Positions 45,576 to 56,621 of a DNA stretch of 64,000 bases are shown here, piece by piece (position 1 is the stretch's first letter; the number at the start of each line of letters is the position of its first letter). The notes beneath the pieces are model-generated. The model was not told the origin of the DNA. It did not search any database and worked only from the letters and a program-made list of their open reading frames with translations. The DNA is from Spongilla lacustris (Eukaryota; Porifera; Demospongiae; Spongillida; Spongillidae), in the NCBI GenBank assembly GCA_949361645.1, contig OX442419.1, forward strand, positions 164,001-228,000, read 5' to 3'. The position numbers and the translations under genes were made by a program.

Positions 45576-45758
45576 TTAAAAAACACAATGCATTTTGTTA
45601 GAATTAATTTCAAAGCCATTATAAAGTGGTCCTAGATCTAGCCTGGAAATTAATTGAAGGTTAAAACCAAGCTTCATTACTTTAAACATACTACCCCAAT
45701 GTACCAATACTGGTGTACTAAAAGTAGCTTTCTCGATAATAGTGATTATCTCATCCAT
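45576..45758 (-). other. possible upstream exon, copy A
   Basis: A 60-codon frame with MDEIITIIEKATFSTPVLVHW and KLGFNLQLISRLDLGP. The W..LG..L..I spacing is reminiscent of the start of a death fold, but I cannot find a splice that joins it to the neighbouring exons. It is conserved at 58311-58493 in copy 2. Confidence 0.3.
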
Positions 45759-45838
45759 TGTGAATATATCATCTCAAAAGAAATGCAATTAAACTTTTAT
45801 TGATTGAAGCAGATCTACATACAATACACAATACTGTG

Positions 45839-47018
45839 CTACTTATTGTTATTTAGTGTAAGTAACTCTCTGATTAATTTAGCAAGATCTTCTTTTGTAC
45901 TTGCCGCATCTTTCTTTGTTTCTTCCATAACCGCATCAAGCTTATTTTGTATGGCATCCATGCGGTCGTGAAGTAACTTGTGTTCTGCCCTAATCAACCT
46001 GCATACCTCCAAATCATGGCAATCACTCTCTAGGTAAGTATCCGGATTTTTTATTCGAGCATGGATTGCTCTCCAACCACACTTCTCGTCCAAGGCAGAT
46101 AGCTTGTCAACAGCATCACGTGAAAGGTACATGTGTATGTGGCCATGACAGTCCATAGCATAGTCAGAGTCATCGTCAGCGCTAGCTGTCTCCCATTTAC
46201 CAAAATTGGCAGCGATGCCTTCCAACAAACTATTACCAGAGAGTTTACATAATGTTTGGATATATTTATAGATGTTATCAATAACAGTCCACGTTTGTAT
46301 TTCTTTGACTAGTTCACAATTGGTGAGGTGATTTGTAGGTGCAAGCAGAATTTGCCGTATTGGATCTCTCTTGACTCCAATGGCAAATCTTGGTGTCAAA
46401 GCCTCCAATTCTATATTGAAAAACATTGGTTGCTAAAAATAAAAACAAACAATACTGCTTACCTTTAGTTCGTATTCTAAATTCATCTTGGAAAAAAAAA
46501 GTGCATTTTCTTTGGGCACCATCCTCTCAGGGCATTGGACTGTCACATACCCTCGCACGCTTCAAATGACACGTAGAGCACTTTTTAGAATCCTTATCAT
46601 CATGTAAGCGATGTTGGGGATTCATGCAGTACTTAGCAGGTTCAAAAAGCTTGTAATCAATACATGGGTCCTCAGTTGGAACACGGCGGAGATCAGAGCG
46701 TGATTGATCAATATAATCTCGAGCAATAGATACAAGGTCAGAATTTGACTGTTCATATTTTTCTGTTTTAAGGTAATCATACCACGCTACTGCATCTAAT
46801 TTGATTCTTAAACGCCATGTCTGATCAGTCTGTAAAAAGACCAATTCAAGGCGATATTTGTGTTTCAAATCCTTCAAATTCTTATACTTGAGATTGTTGA
46901 AATAGCTTATCAACTTCTTGCATGCTGTGGCAAACTGTTCAGGTTTGATTAGTTCCAAAGGGGTGGGGTATAGTATTTCAGGCTTCTTGATAGATACTTC
47001 TATGACTGGTGTCGGTGA
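45839..47018 (-). pseudogene. HIT-like (histidine triad) protein, copy A, with a nonsense codon
   Basis: Minus-strand exons 46463-47018 and 45839-46410 join in phase 1. Exon 1 reads PEQFATACKKLISYF, RLRIKLDAVAWYDYL and a Cys-rich stretch. Exon 2 reads FAIGVKRDPIRQILLAP, IAANFGKW and then MDCHGHIHMYLS near 46127-46147. H-G-H-I-H-M-Y-L fits the HIT superfamily motif (His-phi-His-phi-His-phi-phi) of nucleotide hydrolases and transferases. The C terminus is a predicted coiled coil (ASTKEDLAKL). An in-frame TGA at 46527-46529 interrupts exon 1 where copy B has AGA, while the frame beyond stays open, suggesting a recent inactivation. If that stop is real, exon 2 would be untranslated. The 5' end is unresolved. 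Confidence 0.6.
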
Positions 47019-47123
47019 CTGGGATATACAAAAAGTTATAAAAGATATGAGTCACTGGGTGAATGCAGTTAATTGATTATACACCAGTGAGGCTTCTATA
47101 TTATGGCTACCTAGTAGTCACAT

Positions 47124-47184
47124 AGTCTGGGGACCAGACTGATGGCTGTACTATCAGTACAGCCATCAGTCTGGTCCCCAGACT
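47124..47184. repeat. perfect 29-bp inverted repeat (fold-back)
   Basis: Arms 47124-47152 and 47156-47184 are exact reverse complements with a 3-nt loop ATC. Copy 2 at 60114-60174 has one arm mismatch. Confidence 0.95.
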
Positions 47185-47362
47185 TGTAGTCACAACGTTT
47201 GTAGTATGCCACCCCCACGTGATGTGGTCTATAGAATCACAATCACTTAGCAAATGTAGCCCAACCACTCATGTAGCCCAACCACTTATAAAGTGGCACT
47301 GCATGGCTCTGAAATATGACAGTTAGCTTACGTTAGAACATTACACGTACTAGATATATATA

Positions 47363-47966
47363 CCATGTTTACACGACGATGGTACGGCACGGTACGGAAC
47401 GGTTATCGAGTAACGTTTACACGCGTTTGTGGCTATGTGGTATAGAATGGTATTTAAAAAGCAATTCTGTAATTAACTACAATCATTGCCAGAAATCAAA
47501 ATGGATGCCTTGTTTACAACCTTCCGTGCAATCAAGAAAAGGAGGCATCAGATGCACAAAAGAAGGAGAGCGATTATTTTCTCGTAACATACGCAATATT
47601 ATGGCAATGGCCATCCAATACACCTCAAATGGCCTCAGTACCGATCTTGTTGTACACCAATTGATTTTTCCCCCCAGTTTTCCAGTTGCACTTGTATCGA
47701 TTCCTCTCCCCAAATCTTTATCAGCCATTTGTTTCGTCCAATCCACCATTTTAATACTATGGAAACCAGTTCTACGCATGCTCAATTGCTATCATATCCT
47801 GATCTACCACAAAGAGCCGTGCCATGCCGGGTAGCCCGGTTATTGCAACCGTGCTGGCTCGGCACGGTTTTGACAGGGTTTACACGTCAATTTTTTAACC
47901 GAACCGTACCGTGCCGAGCTGTAGCGTATCGTGCTGGCACGGAAAAATTGTGTCGTGTAAACGGGG
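47363..47966. mobile_element. 604-bp TA-flanked inverted-repeat transposon, copy 1 only
   Basis: Ends are CCATGTTTACACGAC on the left and the reverse complement CCCCGTTTACACGAC on the right, each next to a TA dinucleotide. Subterminal regions on both sides are rich in GGTACGGCACGGT-like words. The matching place in copy 2 (about 60310) is empty, so the insertion post-dates the duplication or was lost. A 100-codon minus-strand frame inside (47483-47785) has no recognised domain. Superfamily uncertain; TA target suggests a Tc1/mariner-like or other TA-targeting MITE. Confidence 0.7.
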
Positions 47967-49328
47967 TATCAGTGTCATGTAAGACCATGAAGTCCCAGCA
48001 AAGCAACAGAATGAGGACTTGTTTTATATCCATTAACACCCTCCGAACACCTATGTGTATGCTGTCTGCATGGTTAGTGCCCCTCTTGTTCTGTGTCTGC
48101 ACCAGCGGGATGCATCAAAAATACTCTTGATTAGTTTATAAAACATCCACAAAGGGCCAGAGCCAAATGTATTTACTAACATGGCAAAGGTTTATAAGGA
48201 TCCCTTTTTACAATTTCTAACCATACCATGGAATGTAAAAGGAATTACAAAGTTGCTTATGACATATTGAACGTATGCTTACAAGACAAATCATTGCTTA
48301 TAATCAAAACGATTTTCAGATCTTATAGAGATGATCATTCTGGAGCAACGCAAAGCTTTCTAACCTTTAGAACCACGTGATAAAATGTCATACATTGGTC
48401 AAGTGACATAAGTCTCAAAACCTATCAGTCATGTGATTGCATAACCTCTATTAGATATCATGTGCTTCACATGTGATTATCTTTTAGTACAGTGCACAAT
48501 TCTAACTGCAAAAGTAGCTTATTGAAACAATTGACCTCCATGCTGCTAGTTCTTCAGTACGACTATGGGGAGATGCTGAATTACATGTACCAGATAGTGT
48601 TTGGGAAAGATGCTACCGTTGCGATGGATGCAACCACAAATGTAAAAATTGTTAAACAGCCATTCTAAAGTTGTATTTGTGTAGTTGGACAACTTCATGC
48701 AAATTCACTGTGTGTTTAAACATTTAGACATAGGTGCCATTTCTTAGAATAAATTCTTGTGGTTCGTGTAGAGGGATAATCATAGAGTTGTGAAGTGGCA
48801 GTTTGAGTGTTAGGCATGTGGTTGTGGGGTGTGCATTGTATGGGTTGTATGAAGGTTGTGCATTATGGGGGGTTATGCACTGCTGCAATGAGTGTGCATG
48901 ATGTGCATATTGTAACAGCAAGGTGATAGAGCAATCTCAGGGGCAGATTTAGGGGGGGGGGGGGTCCGGACCCCCTTTCCTATAGATATGAAGAATGACA
49001 TAATGCATACTGTAATCTGTGGTGCTCCTGAGCCACCCACCACTGAGCCAGAAATGGGTGTGTGTTGTGTGCATCTTGTGAGGTGCAGTTGTGGTGTATG
49101 TTGGGACAGTGGTGTGAGTATGTGAGGCAAGTTGTGAGTGTTATGGGGTGGGATGTAGGGAGATAGGTGTCTGGGTCGAAGGCTATGTATGTGGTGTATG
49201 GGTGTGCATGTTGTATTGTGTAGGGGGTAGTTGTGTGGGTGTGTGTTGTGTAGGGTTTTGTGTGTGTGATAAGTAGGTAGTACGTTTGCTTAATCATTCC
49301 TGGAAACTTAAGCACTATTGGATGCAAA
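47967..49328. other. non-coding end of duplication copy 1
   Basis: No complete gene. 48602-48700 carries a coding-like fragment (FGKDATVAMDATTN) that recurs at 62970-63057. 49019-49058 resembles CKAP5 exon 13 (30605-30645). A poly-G run lies at about 48951-48963. Confidence 0.5.
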
Positions 49329-49822
49329 TGACCTGAATTCGATATTGATAGTGAGTAAAGCCATGTCTAGTCACACAAAAAAAACTATGACCTTCTCTAA
49401 TTTAGTTCAAACTGTGCCTAACTACTGACCTCATGTACCTATACATACACTTCAATTATCTTGTCCCCAGGCCAAACCACTTTTGAATTACACAGACTTA
49501 ATATTTTAATGTTTTGTAATAACAATACTTATTCACGTGGGCGTTCCCATCTATAACTCAGGCAGTCGTTACAGTAGCACAGTACTACGTAGACCCGCAC
49601 AAGTGGACCACAATTGGACCACATACACGTATATAAGTCGAGAGCTTGACCGTTTATACGGTATTTATAGCTAGAACAAGGCGAAAATCTTTGATTCAAA
49701 TTTTCCAAAAAGTATATTATCAGAATAATGCGATATTACATAGTAAGCATCTGCGATAGTTGTATAACAGCGCGCCGCACAATAACAGAGTGGCAATCTA
49801 GATTTCAAAGAGTTATTAACCG

Positions 49823-49991
49823 TAATAGTGGATAAACACTAACTTGTCGTAGGCTATCTGAATCATCGTTTACACAGTAACCACAATGAGGTTGTTGGAG
49901 GCAAAGGCCTGTTTACTGTGTAAACGATGAAACATTTTGTGGTAGAGGGCATTCAGATAGCCTACGACAAGTTAGTGTTTATCCACTATTA
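49823..49991. repeat. nested long inverted repeat
   Basis: Outer arms 49823-49863 and 49951-49991 are 41-bp perfect reverse complements. Inner arms 49864-49880 and 49913-49929 are a further 17 bp. A 21-nt insert separates the right inner and outer arms. It would fold into a long hairpin, typical of a fold-back element or MITE. Confidence 0.92.
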
Positions 49992-50357
49992 CAGTATTTT
50001 GTATCAAATATCTATGGTTACACACGATCCGATGACGATAAACAAAACAAAAACAAAAACCTTCTTGAAAAATGACCTCTTTAACCAGAAAAAGCATAAT
50101 AAACCTTTGCAGACTCACCTATCTTTCACAAAAGGTACGCAAACACGCAGGAGTGCTATACGATACGCCACGCGTGTAGTACAAAGCGTGGCTATTTTAA
50201 AAGATCAATACATTCACATAGAATGGTGTGCGTCTTAATGGCTCACGAGATGCGCTTTGCTCCCTCAGCACATCCCTAATTTATCATAATCTCTTTTTCG
50301 AACTCTGTATCAACTTCCTGGGTACACTGTGTCTGCTCTTTTGTAGGGACCGACGTC

Positions 50358-50618
50358 TTAATCCACTTTATCAATGGTACTGCCCTACAAATGTCACCTA
50401 AATAAATAATCTATGCTAGGCCTAATTTACCTTAGCCTTCTTCTTTTGTCGCGCCTTCTTCTTCTTCTTAGCATTCTTACTCTGAGGCTGCGGATCGATA
50501 GCGCTGCTTCCTTCGAGTTCAAGTGCGAGGGGATAATCTACAGTATAACCACTAAAACCTTAGTTTTCGGCCCACCTGTGCAATCCACTGTGTCACCACC
50601 GGAGGTAATATTACTCAT
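50358..50618 (-). CDS. small Lys-rich reading frame, unidentified
   Basis: Possible exons 50576-50618, 50431-50537 and 50358-50384 on the minus strand would encode about 58 aa. The first gives MSNITSGGDTVDCT, and the second DYPLALELEGSS followed by PQSKNAKKKKKARQKKKAK. Donor and acceptor words fit and phases agree for the first two exons; the third is weak. Poly-lysine tails like this occur in METAP2 and N-myristoyltransferase N termini, but no downstream catalytic exon is present. It could be a chance frame or a captured 5' fragment of such a gene. Confidence 0.3.
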
Positions 50619-50879
50619 CTCGTTCTACAAATCTATCAGCCCTTATTCGACAAATCGTTGTAGTGACGTTAAATGAGATATACGGTATCCTTCAACGCAC
50701 AACATCGGCTATGCTTTCAATACACAAGTACTGGAGGAATACCGTAAAAAATAATCAATTCAAGAAACAAACGAAATTCATCGTTTGTTAACCGTTTATT
50801 ATCCTTAGCCTTAAGGGGGTTAAATTAAATAATGGATATGTACATGTATATACAGGTGATATTATACACGCTGCATCCT

Positions 50880-52320
50880 TAATTAGTATAACGTACAATG
50901 GAATTGGTTCCCAGATTTGTATACAACAAAGTAACAAAGATCAACTGCTTGTCAGAACCCCTGTAGTATGAGTAAGGAAGTAGTGAGATAGTTACAAAAC
51001 GTGTAAATGTGCATACCTTAGACAAAGCCACCCATAGGTCTTGTTCTGATGGAAGAGAAGAGCAAATTTTCAGAAATGCGAGCTGACACCTCAATGTATG
51101 GAAGACAAACTTCAGGTTTTTTTTTGTCCCTGTGAAGCAACATGCACATGACAACATTACACATACAGGTACATATACATGCACAAACCGTTGGTCAAGG
51201 ATGAGATATGCCATCGCTGCAGCCTTTGACACAAATGGTTCGTACTGGCCATTGAGGTGTCGCTTAGCATGACGCTTAAATTAGTTTTGCCATCATTTAA
51301 ACCACCATAGATTGCATATTTACAAATTAAGACGACAGGCTTACCCTTACCTGTACTAGGAGTGTCATTCACACCCATTGGAAGCGATGTAGCTTCAGCT
51401 AGTATCGATCAGCACGCACCATCCACGATGGAAATTGAATAAATCACGCTATCCCTTTCCGTGAGTTCAAAAACATCGAGATGCGGTTGGGTTTGCAAGT
51501 GCTTGTCATTCTTTATTGCTACAGTATACTGCCAAGTATGGGCACTTAGCTTCATGCTCCTCATCTTCCACTTCTGCATCACCTCCAGAAAGTAATGCTG
51601 CTAAGTTTTCCATCACCTTTGGGGACGAAAGAAGAAAGTAACTAGCTATGGCTAAGCAATAACCAGCTATACCTATATTTCACAATATCCAATGAAAATA
51701 GTAGCAGTTGAGTGCAGTATCCAAACACACTACTAAATATGTATGTGTATGTGTGCATGTATTGTAAATCTGTGTGTTGCACATGTGAGGTATACATATC
51801 TGTGTGTGCAAATGCTATGTGTGTACAACACACACAGTGTCAGTAACAAGCACACAAGACATTCAAAATGAGCACACATGCAGTACCAGACCTACCGCTT
51901 ATATCAAAGTGATACCACCATCCCACCTCCCATACCCCCTCACTCCACTGCTATCGGAATGGAGTCCAGCAGAGAACACACAAACTACATGTAATGATCT
52001 TTACGTTTTAAGTAGAAGTACATACTTACATACATGTAAGTGCTGTTGGGGGAGGGGGTAAGAGGTGGGGAGGGGTAAGAGGTGGGGAGGGGGTATAAGG
52101 TAACGAGAGAGACAAAAATAACAATGAAACAACACATGCACCCTTTCCTGTACCTGTACCCGCATGTAGCCTTTATGCACACTTCCTGTACACCATATGC
52201 TTACCATTATCCTCATGGGTTCTGAAGAGGTGAAGAAGATGGAGTACTTTTCATCATCTTTCTCAACATCTAGAGGTAAAAGACCAGTCCATTTTACACC
52301 ATCTCTGTGCAACGACCTAC
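50880..52320 (-). other. gene-poor region with weak exon-like fragments
   Basis: Minus-strand fragments near 51240-51480 (GVNDTPSTG, CKYAIYGGLNDGK, and FELTERDSVIYSIS interrupted by a stop) and 52208-52268 (DVEKDDEKYSIFFTSSEP) look coding. They do not assemble into one open gene, and decay of an older gene is likely. A GGGGAGGGGGTA repeat lies near 52048-52100. Confidence 0.3.
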
Positions 52321-52461
52321 CTTGTCATCTACCACTTCCTGATAATGTTCTTCAAGAAGATACATGAATGATGTACAAATCTACACACACACAAGCACAC
52401 GCACACACTCACGCATGTACGCACACACACAATATATCTGATCCCAGTCTTCGCACACGTT

Positions 52462-52695
52462 TTACCCTTTGGCTGGTCGCGAGTAGTGGAATCCAAGACG
52501 TCCGTGGCCGTCATGTCCAACAACTTCAGCTAGTACCGGTAAGCATATGCACCATCCATGCCGCATGGTGGAAATTGAAACAATCACCCTATCCCTTTCT
52601 GCGAGTTCAAAATATTCCAGTCTTTTCACATTAGAGATAGAGTTGAGTTTGTAGGTGGCTTTCGTACTTTGACTTCGTCTTGAACTAGAAACCAT
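52462..52695 (-). CDS. possible first exon of an unidentified gene
   Basis: From ATG at 52695 the frame runs 77 codons (MVSSSRRSQSTKATYKLNS, YFELAERDRVIVSIS, VLAEVVGHDGHGRLGF) to a possible GG|GTAAAA donor. A degenerate relative of its central part, with a stop codon, lies at about 51400-51480, so this exon has been duplicated locally. I do not recognise the family and could not place later exons with confidence. Confidence 0.35.
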   Translation of the reverse strand: MVSSSRRSQSTKATYKLNSISNVKRLEYFELAERDRVIVSISTMRHGWCICLPVLAEVVGHDGHGRLGFHYSRPAKG

Positions 52696-52955
52696 TCCGA
52701 CAACTGAAAGCAGCCATTTTTAATAGCATGCACGTTATTACCTAAACGGTAACGTTAGAAATAACATTAGCAGCACTAGGATATTAAAGTGTTTAGGGTA
52801 AAAATGTTGACAGACAAGGCTGTTCCCCCAAAGCTGTCCTGTACGTTAGGGGTCAAATTTCCACCCGAAAGCCGAATCCGGGGTCAAATTACACCCCGGG
52901 TGCCGACCAGACACTCTTCATTTCGAAAAACGAGCACCCGAAAAAAATTGAACAG

Positions 52956-53073
52956 CCTCGTCCCGAGTCCGCTTCGCGGACGAGGCGCCTTCGGCGCCAT
53001 ACTGCGCGCTTCGCGCGCCATACAAACTCGCCTATTATTGTATGTATTAGTTGGGGGTAGCCTGTCGGGCTAC
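52956..53073. other. cluster of four short perfect hairpins
   Basis: Three 15-nt palindromes with the same TTC loop follow each other: 52967-52981 (GTCCGC/GCGGAC), 52984-52998 (GGCGCC/GGCGCC) and 53004-53018 (GCGCGC/GCGCGC). A fourth, 53057-53073 (GTAGCC/GGCTAC), has a 5-nt loop. The first is nested in an outer GCCTCGTC/GACGAGGC pairing. The stretch is markedly GC-rich next to its surroundings. Confidence 0.9.
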
Positions 53074-53198
53074 AGTTTGTTTCCAATACGCTTCTGATAT
53101 CGCAGCCGTAACGCCGAAGAAATTTATAGCAATTGCGATACGCCAATTATATTACCCGCGATTCATGTTTCCAAAATAAGGTACGTCACGCCAGTGAT

Positions 53199-53770
53199 TT
53201 AACCCTCGAACAGCGACGGGCCACTATAGTGGCCGTACGCGAGCGCTTGCGCATTGCGGAAGGCCACTTTAGTGGCCAAGCGGGATGGCATAATATAAAT
53301 GCATAGCGCGGGCGTGTGTAATCAATTGCAGCTGCGCGAAGTTTGTTTACACAACTAAAATTGAATTCTATGTATAGTGTGGCTTCTATCTTGCGTGTAA
53401 AGTAGTGGCGATCACCAGATGCAGGTTCCTTCCTCAGCCTCCTCCTATACATGGAGGACATAGATAGTGACTGTAGTGATGACGAATTTGATGGCTATGT
53501 TGATGATGAAGTCATCAAGGCGCTACCTGGAGTAATGAATAATAGTGGTACAGCAATAGAAATGATGAATATAATAATGAATAGATGTAACATAGCTGCT
53601 GTACAGGATGTAGTAATGAAGAAGATATGGTTGTGTGTGCAATGCAAAGTGACATTGGTGTGTGCAATGGAGAAGGTGCTGGTGGTAGCATCCCTGAGTT
53701 CACTCCACACAGTGGTGTGGCACAACGGAGAAACATGCTTGTGGCACAAGAGGGTAACATGCTTGTGATT
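53199..53770 (+). mobile_element. piggyBac-like element, left end and N-terminal fragment
   Basis: TTAA at 53199-53202 is followed directly by CCCTCGAACAGCG, as in piggyBac ends. A 16-bp palindrome GGCCACTATAGTGGCC and a one-mismatch copy of it follow within 65 bp. A plus-strand frame from 53451 starts EDIDSDCSDDEFDGYVDDE, like the acidic N termini of piggyBac transposases, but runs into a minisatellite and stops. I found no matching right end and no catalytic domain, so this is a remnant at best. Confidence 0.4.
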
Positions 53771-54190
53771 TAAGGGAGGGACATGCTTGTGATGTAAGGA
53801 GGGAACATGCTTGTGGCACAAGGGGGGAACATGCTTGTGATGTAATGGAGGAACATGCTTGTGACGTAAGGGGGTAACATGCTTGTGGCGCAAGAGAGGA
53901 ACATGCTTGTGATGTAAGGGTGGAACATGGTTGTGATGTAAGGGACGAACATGGTTCTGGCGCAAGGGGGGAACATGCTTGTGACACAAGGGTGGAACAT
54001 GCTTGTGATGCAAGGGTGGAACATGGTTGTGATGTAAGGGACGAACATGGTTCTGGCACAAGGGGGAAAACACGCTTGTGACACAAGAGTGGAACATGGT
54101 TGTGATGCAAGGGTGGAACATGGTTGTGATGCAAGGGTGGAACATGGTTGTGATGCAAGGGTGGAACATGGTTATAGCACAAGGGATGAA
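53715..54190. repeat. 24-bp minisatellite
   Basis: About 19 units (core GGAACATGCTTGTGATGCAA) with a fair amount of variation. It keeps frames open on both strands, giving spurious HVPPLCHK-type proteins. Confidence 0.92.
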
Positions 54191-55329
54191 CATGGTTGCA
54201 CCATTATGGTATGGAATTACATACGTTACATCCCTTTCTCTTACCTGTACTAGTAATAGCGATGCATATTGAGTCACCATTTCTAATTAGCAGCTGGAAG
54301 TTTGAAGAACGTACCATCTAGCTTACCAGCTGCCTATACAATGAATGTGGTTGATCAGCCCTAGAAAAAACTAAAAGGGAATGCGTGTAAATACACACGA
54401 ACGCTAGTGTGAACACTTACCGTACATAACGGAGGTATCAGGGCTCCTTCGATAGTGAACATCGCTTCACTATTCCAAATACGCTCACTCGAAGTTCGTC
54501 AGAAAAGCGTAAATACACGCGTAGCGTTCAAATTCCCCAAATCGTTTAGAACAAACACTTCTCGACTCGTGTCGAAAAATAAGCACCATCGGAAGCGTCG
54601 CGTTCGAGAAAGGCCCGCAAGACTCGAATTTGAACATTTTTATTTAAAAAAAAACCCTCCGCGTAACGTCATGCGTCATGAAATTAATTAGCGCTGGTCG
54701 TATTCATATACGATCATCATAGGCGTAACGCCAGGGTGTGACGTACAACGTCCGGTAGGAGTTAGCCGTGTATATCATGCAGCATTTGCGGCATTCAGTT
54801 GAAGAATGAGGCGGTAAGACAGCTGCATGCCCTTCACAGACCTATGTTTTACTGGTACATACGTTTCTAATTGATGCGCACGACAGTGTTCGTACGTTAC
54901 TAAATTTGGGCATAGATATTTGATATCATCATGTATCAAATATCTATGATTTGGGCGTATAAATACTGTAATCTACAGTGGACAACTGTCTTTTTCAAGA
55001 CGCATGATAAATGACTTTCCCCCCGCAATGTTCAGAACTGTTTCAGCACAAAGTCGCATGGAATCATCGCTCTAGAGTGAGTCTCGAGTGCCATGACGTA
55101 TTAAATATTAAGATATTAAATAAGATATTACGTCTGGCTATACCGGTAGGCAACCTAGACTGGATTTATTGCCTGGCTCTAGTTAACTTATCACTACAAC
55201 AAAGGGCATATCCAGGAGCCACAGACTAGGTGGAACCAATACAAGGGGAAAATCAAGGCCGAGGGTGTGTGTGGGTGTCTGAAGAGATTAGGGTGTGAGG
55301 GATGTCTGAAGAGGTTAGGGTTGTTTCAT
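54191..55329. other. intergenic region
   Basis: No convincing gene. Contains a 15-bp inverted repeat at 54911-54948 whose arm CATAGATATTTGATA also appears singly near 50002 and, with one change, at the window's right end. Confidence 0.45.
54911..54948. repeat. 15-bp inverted repeat with 8-nt loop
   Basis: Arms 54911-54925 and 54934-54948 are perfect reverse complements (CATAGATATTTGATA). Confidence 0.92.
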
Positions 55330-55480
55330 AGCACCTCCCCCTCACATCATGTGATGCTTCATAGCTCCTCCCCTCACATCATGTGATGCTTCATAGCTCC
55401 TCCCCCTCACATCTTGTGATGCTTCATAGCTCCTCCCCTCACATCATGTGATGCTTCATAGCTCCTCCCCCTCACATCAG

Positions 55481-56621
55481 GGTTTGATTGAACTGTACCT
55501 GTACAAGGAGCAGCACACGGATGTGGACATCAATGTCTTCCTCCAAGGCACCTCAAAGTTCTTCCAAGACTACATAGCCAGGGGGCTGCAGTGTGCACAG
55601 CTGTCCCTACAGGAACAGCCAGACATCTTCAGCAATCCTGGTGTGTTGGATTCAGGTGTGTGATGTGTGGAGGGGAGGGTGCCATTTCTTGTGCGTGTTT
55701 TGATAACCCCAATTTTGCTTGTTAATGGTAGGACAGAGTGAGGGATGTGTGTGTGATGTTGCATTAAGCCTTCAAGCTGTGGGGTCAGTCATGCATGTGA
55801 CCGTCATGCACATGACCAGTGTACAGGTGCATGTGACCTTCATGTGACCAGTGTGGGGTGATGTTAGCTGCAGATGTCCTGACCCTCCTATCCCTTCTGC
55901 AGATGAACACAAGCTGGTTGCTAGGAAACAGGAGGAGATTCACAGCAGAGCAAGTGCTGTCATGGCCATTGATGTAATTCACTTGCATGAGGGGGAGGGG
56001 GGGGGGGGTACTTTGAGGGGGCCAGGGGCACTTAAAGGGGAATGCTTATATCCCTTATGAGGGGGGGGGGGGGGGGGGCAGGGGTACTTTGAGGGGGCCA
56101 GAGGTACTTAGAGGGGAATACATATGAGGGGGGTACTTTGAGGGGGATACTTATATCCCTTATGAGGGGGGAGGGGGTAGGTGTACTTTGAGGGGGCCAG
56201 AGGTGCTTAGAGGGGAATACTTATATCCATATGAGGGGGGTACTTAGAGGGGGATACTTATATCCCTTATGAGGGGGAGGGGATGTGTCCTAACATGTGG
56301 TCCTTGCACAGTGGAACAGCAAGCTGGGTACTGCCCCTCCCCCAGATGTAAGTGCACAAGAAAGGAAGGAGGAGGAGGAGAAGAGGAAGGTCAAAGTTCA
56401 ATCAAATGAGAACATGGTAAGGTCCTTTTGGACTGCATCAGAAGTTAATTATACCTCCTCCTATACCCTACCTACCCAAATAGAATCCAGTGACTCGGGC
56501 TGTGAAGCCTTTAGCACCTACAAACAAGCCACCTCCCACTATTGCCACGCCCACCACAGTGCTCTCGGTGAACCTTGACGACCTGCGGCGACGCTTAGAA
56601 AAGATAAAAGCTGGCACATGA
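55481..56621 (+). pseudogene. truncated CKAP5 copy (exons 38-41 only)
   Basis: Exons 55481-55655, 55903-55973, 56312-56416 and 56484-56621 match CKAP5 exons 38-41 with only scattered substitutions. Splice sites and reading frame are intact and it ends in the same LDDLRRRLEKIKAGT terminus; the last exon is 6 nt shorter. There is no promoter or upstream TOG exon here, so it is most likely a non-functional fragment, unless it serves as alternative 3' exons. Confidence 0.85.
55990..56285. repeat. G-rich array in copy 2
   Basis: Units of GGGGGTACTTTGAGGGGGCC and GGGGATACTTATATCCCTTAT repeat four to five times with poly-G runs. Copy 1 has a single unit at 43519-43600. Confidence 0.9.

Noticed and set aside
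47483..47785. Transposase in the TA-flanked element
   Set aside because: The 100-codon frame shows no recognisable catalytic motif and the element is too short for a full transposase.
50358..50618. METAP2 or N-myristoyltransferase gene
   Set aside because: Only a lysine-rich tract is shared; no downstream catalytic exons occur on this strand.
53495..54280. A 261-codon minus-strand frame with HVPPLCHK repeats
   Set aside because: Period of eight residues equals the 24-bp minisatellite; no start context or homology.
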